Source: Sclerodactyla briareus (taxonomy: Eukaryota; Echinodermata; Holothuroidea; Dendrochirotida; Sclerodactylidae). From it: 64,000 nucleotides of DNA. Each line of letters opens with the position of its first letter. The first letter of the stretch is position 1. Position numbers and translations under genes: made by a program. A model generated the notes under the pieces. The model worked only from the letters and a program-made list of their open reading frames with translations. It made no database searches and was not told where the DNA came from. The stretch covers positions 186,001 to 250,000 of the forward strand of contig JAODTK010002588.1 of the NCBI GenBank assembly GCA_026419785.1, written 5' to 3'. Positions 20,963-34,398 of this stretch are shown piece after piece.

Positions 20963-23594
20963 TGTCAGAATAACTGAATTTGCGACGGTTCAGAATTCAT
21001 TAAAGATACCCAGCCCTAAAGCTTCGACGTACGAATGGAGCTTACCTAGGCCTACTTGACCTTCGCATAATATCGCCTGGCTACCAATTCCACGGACTCC
21101 GGAGTGGGAAAAAACAATAGCATGCGCACAGGCTGTAGTGTTTTTACAACGTAATTGCATATAGGCCTAACAGGCGCAGTTCCAAATTACCCGCGGCAAA
21201 CCGCTGGCAACAGATGCAGGCTACAAGTCACAACGCTGTTGGGGCGCGAGTTTATGTTGCAGGGTTGATTGAGTACAATTAAAACTACTGGCCGGGATCT
21301 GAAACGATCAGTACTGTTTAAAAACAAGACAATAATTAGACGGGAATTTGTCTTCCTAAATCTTCGTTCTTGTTTGGGGCAGCGGGCTGTATAGAATTAC
21401 TGATCATTTCAAATAATTGTTGTCAATGTTCTTCTTTGCTAGCAATGACATGTCGACCTCATGAATAATATTTATTCACTACTCGGGGGAAAATTGGCTT
21501 CCACCTGTTCCTGACCCAGCCCCGCACTGTTTGTCCAGCAAGTTTATGGCTGATATGTTTTCTTTCATCGTTTCTCAGGCTGTTCATCGCATTGAGCTCT
21601 GGGATTATGCGCTTTATAAGAACCGACGATATCAGACGAGGGAAGCGCGATGCTAGATTGTCCGACGGCGTATGGGGGTGGGTGTTACATAATATGGACT
21701 ACTGGGGTATTTGTGAAGTGCGGCTAAATTCCGTTGCATCCCTCCCTGCACGGTCTCCTTCTGCGCGATCACCGGTTTAGGTGGTGCTATATTGTACAGA
21801 TTGCATAGAGTTACCAACCAAGGAAACCAAATAATTTCCAAAACGGAATAGGTGTTTGAGGTGTGTCTATATTGGACCAACTCACTGTAAAGCCACCACG
21901 AAATTCACGATTCTCCAAAGAAGAGACGGATCCCCCCTCTCTTAACCTCCACTGGATTCGAAGCAGCGCATATCCAGTTTAGACGAAAACGCCATACGAA
22001 GTGAAAATATTTTGGGGAGTTAAATGCTTCAGCCCCATCAGACATACTTTTCTACGCCACTGATCCGAAGCAGCGAATATCGAGTGCCGATCGAAACTCG
22101 AAACACATGAGTGGACCATATTTTGGGTCAAGCCACTAGAAGAATTTTTTTTTTTTTTCCCCGAAAGCAAAGGGGTAAAGCAAAATTTGGTGAAATGATT
22201 ACCCCACATATTTACCGAGTACCCAATGTTTTGTTAGTTGCCCGCAAATAGTTGTTCCGTCGTTTCGCAATGCCTACTGGGGCATGAACTTACAAGGAAA
22301 TTTGACTTTAGGCAACGTTGAGATGTGGCTATTCTAACCTTAAGCATGACATGGAACACGCCCGTCCATTTTCTGTTCGAAACTTGGCTACACTGCTACT
22401 ACTCAGTTCCGTACTAGGTCAGGAATGTGTCATTTTCTGCTATTGCGTGGCTCAGTTTCGAATTTCCTTGCCATTCGCGCCAACCGCGATGGCGCTACGC
22501 TTATAACGTGACATGACTACCACTAGAATTGATTGAGGCCCTTCCAGCACCCGCTAACGCTCAAAACCTCCTGCCTACGACAAGATTTTTCTTGAAACGA
22601 AATGGTTTTCAGGTGTGCTATCATATAGCCCCAAATTGCATTAAAAAAAAAGTCAACGTTACCGGAATTGCAATACCTTTCGAGAATACTTGAGATAATT
22701 GAATTGCGCAGGATAAAGCAAAGTGAGAGTATTTAACTCAAATATTCAATGTTATGATAGCCTTCATTTTTAATATAGAAGAACTGTGGCCTTGCTACGG
22801 CATCAGCTCTTTACTAACCATATGATCAGGGATGGCCATTTCCTGCCATCTGGAAGCCTCTTTCGCTCAAAAAAAATCCTCGTATGCTAAACGGCGTCAC
22901 CGATAGTGGTGCTCCCTCATTAGACAGTGACCAACGCCCTCTCGGGAATGGTAAGTACCCGCCCACGACCCCCGGCTGTTTCAGGTAATTCAGGCTTAAT
23001 TATATATCATTGGAATTGTATACATCATAGTGGCGATGTCCCTCTATATGGAATTGCACTGCGTCGTTTAAATTGACGCTGTCATTCTTATGTTATTTTG
23101 TTCAAATTCATCCACATGTAGCTGCCTTAGACACGACGTGCTCCATTCGGTGGTCTAAGTGAGTTGTTTTGCCGAAATTCCACAAGTTCTGGCTTATGTG
23201 GTTATTTGATGACAAGGTTGAGACGGGAAGGCCTGAATGTCAATGACAGTTGGGGACAAATTGGTAGGTGTCACAATAACGGGTTGTGACCATCAAATCC
23301 TGATATTTTTTCTTGGTGAATTTGCGAAATATTGCTAAGATTTCCGGGTCGATCATGAATCTGGTATCAATTGAAACATCTTCGCAACCACTACTGTACC
23401 AAAGGGCCCCCAAGAAATTACCCAGGAATTCTCTGCTGGAAACGCTTAGGCTACAGGTTATAGGAATTTTGGACTGAAATGTATTTGGCTCCATAGTTAT
23501 ATTCCATGATTGGTTTATACGACACAATTAACACGTGTGAACTTAGCATATCCATAATAAACAAAATATCCAGCCTGAGTGGTTCATTCTAAGG
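20963..23594. other. No gene recognised; second half absent from copy 2
   Basis: 20,963-22,144 aligns with 53,699-54,925. From about 22,145 to 23,575 there is no counterpart: copy 2 has only about 45 AT-rich bases there. The extra 1.4 kb starts with a T/C homopolymer. I see no terminal repeats and no coding signal. Confidence 0.55.
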
Positions 23595-24010
23595 TTTATC
23601 ATCATTCATTATCATCTCATCATTCGCCGTCACATAAATACTTATCATCATATCATCATTGGGCCGTCGCATGAACTTTATCATCATCTCATCATTTTAC
23701 CGTCCACATAAATAGTTATCACATCTCATTATAACCTCATCCCTTGCCGTCAGTCATAACCACTGATCCCATCTCATCATTTGCCGTCCTACCATCCGTC
23801 ATACCTCATCACTTACCGTCGTTGCATAACCACTTTTATAACCCTCTCATTATTCTTCCGTCACATTTTGTTTATCATGATCTCATTATACGTCTTCACA
23901 TAACCGTTTCAGTCATCACCCCGTCGTTTGGCTGTCAGGTCACCAAGGTAGTCATTATCCCCTCATAATTTGCTGCACATAATCATTCCTAATCATGTAT
24001 CGTCATGTCA
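23595..24010 (+). repeat. ~36-bp minisatellite (TCATCATCTCATCATTTGCCG type), copy 1
   Basis: About a dozen imperfect units of the form ATCATCTCATCATT-GCCGTCACATAA. The spacers are as degenerate as the units, which argues against CRISPR. Copy 2 has fewer units (54,962-55,300). Confidence 0.8.
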
Positions 24011-24174
24011 GCACCATGTACCGTACCACCACTAGTTGTCATACTCGTTATCGTTCTCGCTTCCACACGTCGTTAATGAATTATGGTTCATCTATGATCC
24101 TTTTCACAGTTAAAGTTGATGAGTTACATCATATGTGTCATAGGTCATACGGTTAAATGGCAGTTTTGACGTGT

Positions 24175-24905
24175 GCACGAATGTTTACATAACTTCCAGA
24201 TCACTGATGCCTTCTTCATAGCTTCTGTCATCTCATCCGGCTGCATTGGCAGCAGCAGTGGCCAGAATTGTCACCGCACATACTGGGGAATTGGCAAGAA
24301 AATCCTTTGCACGACTCGTGCAAGGTTTTGGTCATCTCGACTCCTGATGCTTGAAGCTGCATGACCTGCTATATGTCAAGAACCATCCATGGCAGTCATT
24401 ACAGAAAGTAGTCATGCGGCGACTTTTCTTCAGGTGGCCGTCCGACATGCGATCAGTGTCCCCTTGTCCCATTTCTAGCACATTATAGATTGTTCCCTGC
24501 CTCCTTGTTTCCACGAGTAGCTTGGCAGACCTCTCCTCATCGCAAACCTTATATACCCTTATTGGCGGAACAGCTTCTCCCAACTTCAAGATCAGCTGAT
24601 CCTTCTCCCCGTTGTTTTCATCATCTGGCTTTATCATGCATCACAGTGCCAGAACTTGCCACGACATACTTGTGAATTGCAAAAAACCGTGCACTACACT
24701 GACAAGGTTTTGTCAAGAGAACATCCCATTGCAGCCATTACAGAACAATAGTCATGCGTGACTTTTTCTCAGGTTTGATGTCCGACATGCTATCAGTGTC
24801 CTCCTTGCCTGTTCCTACACATTGTAGTTTTGTGCCCTGGTTTCTCTCTTGTTCACGAGTAGCTTGAACAAACTCTCCTCATTGCAGATCCCTTACTGTG
24901 CATAA
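24175..24905 (+). repeat. Two tandem ~365-bp units
   Basis: Strings such as GACAAGGTTTTG, AGTCATGCG-GACTTTT-CTCAGG, CGACATGC-ATCAGTGTC and CGAGTAGCTTG occur once near 24,330-24,530 and again near 24,700-24,870. Antisense reading contains CNDC-GMFL and RSCSFKHQ fragments in both large copies, so a decayed coding sequence is possible, but no family was recognised. Confidence 0.6.
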
Positions 24906-26609
24906 GGACAGCAGCAACTTCAGATTCATCAGCGTGCCTTAATCCTAAGATGACAGGCAATGTGTGAATGAGCCATGGTGCAGTAGACACGCACAAATTC
25001 ACTTTTTCATGCACTCGCTTGCCTCTCTTCGTTGCTGAACGCTTGACCACAGTTTTAATCTTTTGACCCCCCTCTGACGAACTTCACATCTACCAGCACA
25101 AAACGTTACATCCCCCCTCCCCCTCATACTGATTAACAAATAACTGCACCCGAAAAGATGGAGTGAATTGGTTGCATTTCCAACAGAATGCTGACAGTTT
25201 GAAAAACAAGCCGTACTGATAGAGCTGTGAGGAGTCTGACCCAGGGCTGGTGAGTGGTTATGCATGGGCAGTTGCTTATATAGTGTAACAAAGGCCTCTG
25301 TACAACATCATTGGAAAGTACATCGCCGAAACGAAAACATCCTTATGATCACCTGACGTCTGATCAACCACTTTCTGTTTTGAAAGCTCAACTCACACAC
25401 CGACACGTATGATTCATCATATATCGGCGCTTAACTTGTGCTGCAGTCGGCTAATTAAAATGCACGCGGTTTCACTGTGAGCCTATAGTAGACAGACCGT
25501 ACTACCCAGCAATATCAAAGCAGTGTGATAAGCATTGTTGTTGATAACTTTCTCATTTGAACCAGCCAATCAGCATTTATGCCGCGTTTCCCTCATAATC
25601 AAGAGCCTGTTGTTCATTTCGCGCCGTTTTGCTAGTCCTCGCATATACTTACTACAGTGTGTCGATCTATACTATCGATATGTGGATTACGTAATTATCG
25701 ACCTTCCCCTACTTCCATAATCGAGGGAAGCGAACAGGGGTCTTGAAAACTGCACAGATTGATTGGGAGGCTTGGAAGTAAGTAACATTTTCTATTAGAC
25801 TTCACTGTGAGCATTGGCCAATCATTATAGTATTAGCTACAAGTACAAGTATCGTAATGGTCGTATCTTCCCAGTTCCTATTAGCCTCATCAGGGCGCAG
25901 CTTCATGTATTCCGGACTTGGTTCGAACCGACTACACATAGTCCTACCCTTCATCCCCAAATCCCGCAAACGTTTGTGTACAACAACGTAACCATCTCTC
26001 GATGAAACACGAGTCTTATTCACGCCAGTTTGTCGTTTTCGGCGCTAACTCATTTCTTTGGCTCGTCCGTTAAATAAAAATTACTAAACACGCGTAACGT
26101 ACTGTATATCCAGATCTGAAATTTATTTCTAACTGCACTGTACATTCTCACGTTTTCATTTGAAGGCTGATCATTCAACTTCGACCACTGACCCCAGCAG
26201 CGGAGAGACTGAACCGCCTAACTGACTTTTGACGACTGCTAGTACTACCAACCGGAGACTCAGCATCTCAATTCACGGATAGGAAGGTTGCGTTCTTCTG
26301 AAACATTGACTTTAACCCCCTATCGAACATTATGTCTCGCTTTGGCCGAAATTATACCAGCCAGATCAATTCTCGGTATAAGTGTAGTGGCAGTGGCAGA
26401 ACGACCGAGGCCTTTATGGTGACTACACGTGTATTCAACACAGTGCTTCCCATTTTTTTCCACAAAATTAAAAACGTGTCTAAGCGCCATTCAAACTTGC
26501 CAAATTCCTACTCAATCTAAATTAAACGATTGTGTTCAGACATCATGCTGACATGTGTGAAGGAAAAAAAAAAACGTTCAAACGTGTGTCAAAATTTTTT
26601 TATACCTTG
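24906..26609. other. End of copy 1 and start of spacer, no gene recognised
   Basis: Similarity to copy 2 (57,300-58,225) fades near 25,915. The remaining bases are single-copy in this window. Open frames on both strands are short and unsupported. Confidence 0.45.
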
Positions 26610-27640
26610 ACTCATTCAGAGGAATCTATGCAGTTCATGACAGTTTGGGTATTGTGTGTGAGTTCCCCGTGATGAATGCATGACCCTATTGTTTTGGGGC
26701 CAGGTCACAGGGTTCTCTGAGATGAACAGTGTTCCAAATCTGAACAACCTTGTCAAGCACGATAAGTCCAGGATGTAGTCAAATCATTTTATTTCGGTGT
26801 AGTATAGCTTTCTGATGGAGGAGTACAGGACCCTATTGCTTTTGGTTTAGGTCGTGTGAATTTTGGTCCAAACTAGAAAATTTGTGAAAATTCGATATTT
26901 GGGCAAGTTTTTGGCTTGTAAACCATACGAGACTCGACTCCACCTAGAGGGATGGGGGTTATTCTTTATGTGTGTTCCCCATGATAAGTACACATGACCT
27001 ATGTGTTTTGGATTAGATTCAGGAGCATCTGAAATCACCAGAGTCAAAGTCTGAATGCTTGTAAACACAATAAGTCAAGAATGGTGGGTCAGATCAAATT
27101 GACATTTGGTACAAGGCTTTCCTTATTGGGGATCTGAACCCTGGTTCTGGTCGGAGGTGAAATTTGGTCAAAATGGAAAATTGAGAGGTCGATAATTGGC
27201 TATTTCGGGCTTGGTACGATAACGCGACCCCCCACCTGGATGGATGAAGCTCAAACCTGGTATTAACATTGTCATGATAGTACAAGAACCTTACTGTTTC
27301 GGTCGGGGTCACGTCAAGGTCATCTGAGGTCAACAGAGGTCAAAGTCTGAGTATCCTTGTGAACACGATAAGTGCAGAATGGCGGTTGGTATATTCAGGT
27401 TGGAATTTAGTGTATAGCTTCCTTATGAGAGTATATGACCCTTGTGTTGTTGGTTAGGAAGGTCAGTGTGAATTTTGGTCGAAATAGACAATTTGAGAGA
27501 TTCTATACTCCTGCAAATTTCAGCTTGTAAGCACAATAACTCACCAGATGGGATGAAGCCTCATACGAACTGTCTGTTCCCCATATGAACACATTACCCC
27601 TGTTTGTTTGTGGTCAGGATAACCACCTGACGTCAACGTA
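26610..27640 (+). repeat. Diverged ~150-bp satellite with ~300-bp alternation
   Basis: A landmark ACACGATAAGT/ACACAATAAGTC-like string recurs near 26,756, 26,917, 27,062, 27,213, 27,360 and 27,528. Alternate units resemble each other more closely, giving a ~300-bp dimer. The units are rich in GGTCA: three AGGTCA with 4-base gaps lie at 27,316-27,341. The antisense open frames inside are satellite reading frames. Confidence 0.75.
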
Positions 27641-29740
27641 GGCCAAGGCAGGAATCAGTGTGGGGCTTCCTCATCATAGGCAAAGTACTCTGTGTTGGGC
27701 AGCTGAGAAAGAGTGATATTCTGGCCATTAGCCATGTACACGTGATGAATTGCGCGTTCTTATCAAGGGCACAGAGACCCTATCCGGTTGATCAAGATCG
27801 GAATGAGTCAAGGAATCACCCAGCCTTTTTGCTCTCTGGCTCCCTAAACAGTGTTTCTTAGACTATAAATGTAATCATTCATGTTACATTCTTCACTTCC
27901 TATGTAATGTATATATAATATTTACATTATACAGTTATCATTACTTAATCTTGTAAAAAGCAATTGAAGTGAAAGGAAGTCTTCGAGTAGCCCCCTCCTT
28001 GGAGTAAAGGAGTGCAAGTTATCAGTGTAAATACAACTCAGTCCAATACCCCCCCCCCCCCCTCCCACCTGGCTTCCTTCTTCCCAATACAGGAAACCCA
28101 ACAAATACACTCCACATCCCTCAACATTCCATCGGTGCAATCTCACTCCCTCAGAAGTTAATTGCAAGTGCTTGGTCCTACTGTTTTCTGAAAGTGACAT
28201 CTGTATCGCAGGATTTTATTTTATCGTTGGACTTTTCAAATTTGAGCAGATCTATATTACGGATGTATGTATCTTCTGTCTTTCTCACATTGCAAATCGT
28301 ATGTCTGTTGCATGGCGTGTGTTGTAGCTTGAACAGACTGATTGTGATACGTAAAACTCCACGAAGCAGAGATGGTCTAAGACTGTTTTTGATAGCGTTA
28401 GGTAAATGTGGCAATATTTATCGATATGTCGTTCTGTTTTAGAGGCGAAAATATGTGATGTTGCAGAACGAGAATTTGCCATAGCAATAGTACAACACGT
28501 TTTTAGTGAAACCTGAAGACTGCTCATATTCTTCTCTATAGTTATTCCCGACCAAATAGTTGAGCAGTTTGTCAAATATGATTATACCCAAACTCGAATA
28601 AATATTCTCATTATATTCTGCATGAATTTCATTTTTTGGTCATGATACCGATACCCTCTGATACCTGGAAACATAATGGATATTTTCATTCCAGGTTCGA
28701 CATAATTACGTAAACCCCTGGGAATTTGGTACGTCGACTTCTATTTAATAAATAACTACGGAACCATGGAAAATGATCTTCATCGTATACCGTAATGTGA
28801 TAGTTTAGAATAATATATATCATGATCCATGTGTCAGAATCTTTGGATAGATCCAAAAAACACCAATGGAATGACAATCTTCCTCGATTGCGCTGTGAAG
28901 TGGAGCAGTTACATTTGCGAGGCCATTCTGTTGAGTGGTCATGCCGGAAATCATATTGACATTCGCGTCTAAATATTAATGAGAGTCGAGAATGGTTATC
29001 AAGCGAATTGAATCCGAGCCTTTGTAGTATCTTCGATAAACATGAAAATAGGGAAATTTACGGTAACACCGGTCGTCATCTCCTGTTCTGTGGATGGGAA
29101 TAACCTTAGCATCTTTAGTTGGTCTGGATTCACTTAACTTTTCAACCGTCCATCAAGATGAAATGTAGCTATAAACGTTTCGCTTTCCCTTTCCTGATCA
29201 TATCATTTCTAACTCTCAACGTGCCTCCAATATCCTTCCTGTTATCAATAAACTTATCAGATAATACTTCGTTTTTGTAATACTGTAACATATACGTTCG
29301 TTTCTCAAATTCGAATAGGTTGACTTGTCCCAATTGTGGGGATTCTGAGATCTTCTATAACAACTTGTTTTTCGTTTTAATTGATCCTAAATTGCTGGAG
29401 TATCAAGCTGATGCATTCGCTTTCTGTATTTCCAAAAAAATCTTATTGTACTATAAGGAGATTCCTTCATTTATACATATCACTTAATCTGTAATTAAAT
29501 TATGTAGATCACTTGGTATCACTTCCTTGGCAGATGTTCCTGTTCCTGAGATTGTTGGACTAACGATTTATATCACTCTCAAAAGTTTCGTGTCAGCCGA
29601 CTTGTTGTGCTGCTCTCCTCGCTGGAAAATGACCTGTTTAGAATAAAGAAACATGATCATGTGATCTGTTGTGAGCAACCCTGAATCGGTAATCTGCATT
29701 ACCCGAATCGAAGACATTGCATTTTGTAAAAAAAAAAAAA
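27641..29740. other. Single-copy spacer between the large copies, no gene recognised
   Basis: It contains a C-run near 28,050-28,064 and AT-rich stretches near 27,905-27,930. Frames up to 96 codons overlap each other on both strands and show no family wording. It ends in a run of A just before copy 2 begins. Confidence 0.45.
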
Positions 29741-30258
29741 AAATGTCTATCTGTGAAGCTTATTGTTCGATATTATGGTAGTTTTGGGATAACTGGGTAC
29801 AAACCATTAGATGCAAACTATCTAGGAATTCTAATGATTTTTTCCTAGAATATCCATTTTGAAGTCACCAATTAATAGCAACACGTGGATGCATGAATTG
29901 ATTCTTCGAGGGTTAGATATATTTACTAGTGTGTCCTGGTAGTACAATAACATTTAAATTTCGGCCTATTCTGAGTCTACTGTAACCCTCTATTATCATA
30001 TCCACATTGTCTCAGGTAATCAAAATTGTTTTCCTCGTAGAAATGTCTATCCTGTCAAATATATTTCCGTATGTTATAGTCATGTGGAATACCCATAATT
30101 GGATACACCGAATTTACAAGGCTGCCTTCTTCAGACCAGATAGCTTGTACATACAAGTCTCGTTAACAACTAGTAACATAAGTCCACTTCCCCTCACACA
30201 TAGCACAGCCGTAAAAAATGAACGGCCACTCATAGCCGTCCTGCGATGCACCATTATT

Positions 30259-30316
30259 CAGTCAGTCAGTCAGTTTATAAGTTAGTTAGTTGGTTTAGTT
30301 TGGTTCGTTAGTGAGT
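30259..30316. repeat. TCAG/TTAG tetranucleotide tract (copy 2)
   Basis: Counterpart of the tract at 1,346, here with CAGT units first and fewer TTAG units. Confidence 0.8.
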
Positions 30317-32740
30317 TACCTAACTATCTGGTCTGCAGAGGCTAAGTCGAACGTTCAGGCAACACAGTTGCCTGAAACTGGTTATTTGAAGAATACCATC
30401 GTTCGGGGAGTGGGTAATAATGATACAACGCCGTTATTTATTACATAGTCTCGAAACTTCATTAATCCTAACAAAACAAAGTCATTAATTTGACGAGCTT
30501 TTCCGAATGTGGGATGAAGATCTGAATCAGTCTTTCCAGATGGATACGAATATGTTATCAGTTATTATTAAAGTACAAAAATCTTTGAAACCACAGTTCT
30601 CGTTGTGATAGTATTCAGGAATCACGCATTCCAATTTTTCTTTATTGTTCCCAAAAATTTATCGACACTGAAAACAATGTCTAGATTAAAACGTTTGGTA
30701 AAACATCGTTTGGACAATACCTTGGGGAACATGCTTAAAGCAGAACACGTATGATTCCCGAACGTCCTGTGTATTGTCACAGTAGTTATAAGCTCCACAA
30801 TATTTATCTCCGTACAGTGTGGCTCTGGAGGAGACTTACGTCAAATATTTTTTATGATGAACCACTATTGATCATCGGGAGGGTATATACAATTGCTAAG
30901 ATAGAAAACCAAAACTACATTGTACGTCTAATAAGTATTCAACCTAATGAGGACCTAAGGTTTAGGATTCCATATGGCGGAGGCGGGTACGTATACACCA
31001 AAAATGGCAAATTAACGTGAGCATGGTCAGTGAAAAAAGGTTCTCAATGCGGTATACGATTTAGTCAGAATGGAAAGGAACGAGAACTGTGTTTGATGCC
31101 GCAATCGCGAATAAATTTAAGATGTCTTCCTAAATAGGCCAATTGACGTCGATACATTGAATGTGCTCTATGGTCTTCCGGCATCATAACAGGCGGCGAT
31201 GCAGGACGTTTGTCAACCCGGGGGGCGCGGGTCAGTACTACGCGGGCGCACTATCAGCTGGCCCAGAGGGTTAAAACGAAAAATTTTGATGTTTTGACAC
31301 CCACATGATCGCCGGACGGAAAATGCCCCTCGGGAGCACGAGAGAGGCCGTTTTAATATACTCACACTATCGCTAAAAACAAAGTGCCTTTCTTGTCGTG
31401 GAATTACACTGAGAACAAAAAATGGATCTTTGCACTCATACTGAATACCTATTTAACTCAAATATAGGGGTGTTTTCCTTCCCACATACATATCACCATA
31501 TTATACCCAACCCATACGAGTGTTCAGCATTGATTCCCTCCTCTGCCCGTCAGCCCTACATTATATGCCCGACACTAAACGAACCTCTCATTTATGGTCA
31601 CTGATATGATTACAGTTTTTTTTTGCAGTTAATTACCCATTGTTTAACCTATGAGAACCATTCTGGAAAAAATGAACTTGAAAAGCGTTCATGTATGAAT
31701 AACTGATTGGTAATTGTATGTTAAATGCATCCTTCTCCTTCATAACACGAGCCTATCCATGCTTTTCATGCAAAGAGATCACTGACTGCACATTCAAACC
31801 GGCTCCTTATTCCTATCCGGGAATTAGGCAAAAACTGCAATCGGGCTTTTGGCGGCTGCAACTGAGCTTGGAACTGCTCTCACCGCTGCATGAAACGAAC
31901 CAATCGCCTAGGAAACATCATCCCTGATTCCATCCATGAGACAAGTGGCACCTTTCGCAAACGCCCCCACCCCCATGCTTCGATTTAAAAGGGGTTATAC
32001 TTGGCGCTCGCTGTGGCGTTCCCTTTTGTGAGAAAATTTCCAATACTGTGGTTAGCCCTCATTCTCTCTGTCGTTTCTTCCTCACAGTCTCTGGAGGCCA
32101 AATCGGGGCGTCAATCCGTTTCGAAAAGTGAGGGGGGGGGGGGATTTTGTGGACTGCAACTACTATCTGATTCGGAGCGCCACTATTGGTTGGCACGTAA
32201 TCCGCGCACCCAGAAAATTTTGCTTTTTTCCCTCCAAGATCGCCGGAAATGACACTCGCCGGGCCTAATTGCAAAAATCTGGATGTGCAATTTCAGTAAG
32301 AAAAGAATGTTGAAGAATTTTCACTCTGCAGAATATCGGCAGATAAATATAGCAACACGATATCTACGGCCTCTCTATGTTTTTTATGAAAGAATACGCC
32401 AGCAACTGAATTCGAAACAAATACCAACCCCAAACCTACTACTGCAAATTTCAATTTACGTAGAACAGGTGGAACTAGGATTAAGGCCAAACCCCCTTCA
32501 GTTTAGCCATGAATTTCGATCAGCAGTGACAATATGTGAATTACCGTAATGTACACACCGATTGATTTTGCCGGCTATCTAAACGGGGCCCAATCATTGC
32601 TTGGCACGAATCGTGAGGACGTTCAAGAGCAACAGATCACTCCTAATTGTCAGGGATATAGCCCACTTCCCGACTTGACTCAGTGGCGCAGCAAGATTTT
32701 TGACAGGGGAGCCGCTGTAGGATGGGGGTGGGAGCTAGAG

Positions 32741-33764
32741 CAGTGGCGGCGCTGCCAGACTTTTGTCGTCTTGGATTGTGCACGGGGAACGAGAATAACT
32801 CTGAAGCGGATCCGCTACCATGTTTTTGGCGCGGACCGCACACGAAATTCTTTTAATTGTGCAGCCCCCCAGATGGCCGGGAAATGGCCTTTCTTCGAAG
32901 CGTTTTATGAACATTTCATGATCACAATTTGTATTCGGCGGGAAATTTTGACATTATGCAGAACCCTCGGTCCTATCGTTGCCAGCGTGCCTCCGACTTT
33001 AAAACTTCCAGCATAATGTTTCAACAATTGCCTGGCGCCATATATCCACCAGTGGCGCCGCGAAGTGTGCATTTTTTTCTCAAGATTTTTCCGTGCACAT
33101 TGAGGAAACATCATAATCCCAGCAAAATTTCAGGATATTTAGCCAACTTCAGCTTCTCCGTCTCCATCATGATATAAACGTTTTTGCCATAGACAGCTTG
33201 CAAACTTCCGAGTATTAGTTCCATGGAGAAAACACGTCGTTGAAATCCAAGCAGTCTGAATAGCCAAGGATATGCAGTTTAAAATTGCACGTGGTGAGAT
33301 AAGAACAAACGGACAAGAGGCTAAAGGTTTAGTAATCCAAAAGAGGTTGATTGTAGTTGTCAAGTTCAATGAGGATGTTTGCTGTTATCTTTCACTTCAC
33401 AAAGGGTGTATAAGCTAGGCGGGGGGGGGGGGGGGGCCAATAGGAAGAATTTTCCCATATAGAGCTTGCAGAGATGTCCGGGAGAGGGGAGAGCAACGGG
33501 ACGAAATTCACCCCCCTCGTACCACGCGCGAAACACGAACGTAGTACACTTTTTAGTGCATTGAGGCAAATTTGGCCCAATTAGGCTACTGCCTTTCTTG
33601 TCATGAAAACAACAAATTAGCCAGTCTATATCGAACTGGTCGTCGAATACTGACTACAGAATCTTTCTTTGGAAATTACGAATTTCGGGGGCACGGCCGG
33701 TCAAAGGGGCACATGTTTTCAAGAGGGGCTCGTGACCCCCCCCCCAACCCTTGGCCCGCTACTG
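32741..33764. mobile_element. Nested 1,024-bp hAT-like element with target duplication
   Basis: It starts CAGTGGCGGCG and ends CCCGCTACTG, whose complement is CAGTAGCGGG. The flanking octamers AGCTAGAG (32,733-32,740) and GGCTAGAG (33,765-33,772) agree at 7 of 8 bases, which is the hAT signature. No transposase is encoded, so it would depend on an enzyme supplied elsewhere. Confidence 0.65.
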
Positions 33765-33967
33765 GGCTAGAGTACTTCATATGGGGATATGAGGCCTCCC
33801 AGATGTTAGAAAAAGGCACTCCATTCTTCCCTGATCTTTTCACAGCCTCAGTTTATGTAGGGGCGCTAGACATTGAAATGGTGAGCTGTCTGATCGTCCG
33901 AATACACTTACGCAAATCTAAATAGGGTTGCCTATATTCGCATTGAAATTGACGAAGAAACCACCAT

Positions 33968-33987
33968 TTTGTTGTTGTTGTTGTTCT
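33968..33987. repeat. (GTT)n trinucleotide repeat
   Basis: About six GTT units within the hAT-like block. Confidence 0.9.
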
Positions 33988-34398
33988 AATTTTAGCTGAT
34001 TCTGCAGGCTCGGTGACTTTCATGAGAGCAGATTTTGGTCAATATTTCGACAAATTTAGGCTATGTCGAAATTGAGTTTGACTCGTGCCTTATAATCGGT
34101 ATGTGGCGGACCAGTGAAATCATTGTTAACCCCATATCGTTTTCCCCTGATAGCCTGTAGTAGATGGGGGGGGGGGGGGAGGGGGCTTCCGGCCCGGATC
34201 CGAATATTTTATCATCCGGCCGAGATACCGAAGCTGTGATGTAGGCCCGAACAACTGATTAGACCGCGAGGAGGGGGGGGGGGGCTAGTGCTAAAGTCGT
34301 GAGAACATTCTTCGACACGGTTTATATGACTCACAATTAAAAGCCTACGTCACTTTTCAGTTTTTGGTTTCTTTCGTATTCTTTCACCACCCCTTCAA

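Larger units (their letters stand above)
838..25915 (+). repeat. Large direct repeat, copy 1
   Basis: Almost every phrase here recurs in the same order and orientation in 29,741-58,225. Anchor pairs are 840/29,743, 2,120/31,006, 2,345/34,585, 4,774/37,133, 6,461/38,932, 8,221/40,709, 15,410/47,775, 19,820/52,684, 24,200/55,485 and 25,810/58,140. Identity is high, but 1-3 base indels occur every few bases to tens of bases, often in homopolymers. The offset grows from about 28.9 kb to about 32.9 kb and falls back to about 32.3 kb, in discrete jumps at larger insertions and deletions. The left edge is a sharp switch near 838. The right edge fades near 25,915. The two copies may be two haplotypes placed in tandem by an assembler or a true segmental duplication. 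Confidence 0.92.

Noticed and set aside
23595-24010. CRISPR-like array
   Set aside because: Units and spacers are equally degenerate, there are no cas genes, and the context is animal DNA; it is a minisatellite.
32549-33016. 155-codon open frame in the hAT-like block
   Set aside because: No transposase wording; it crosses the end of the nested element, so it cannot be an ancestral gene.
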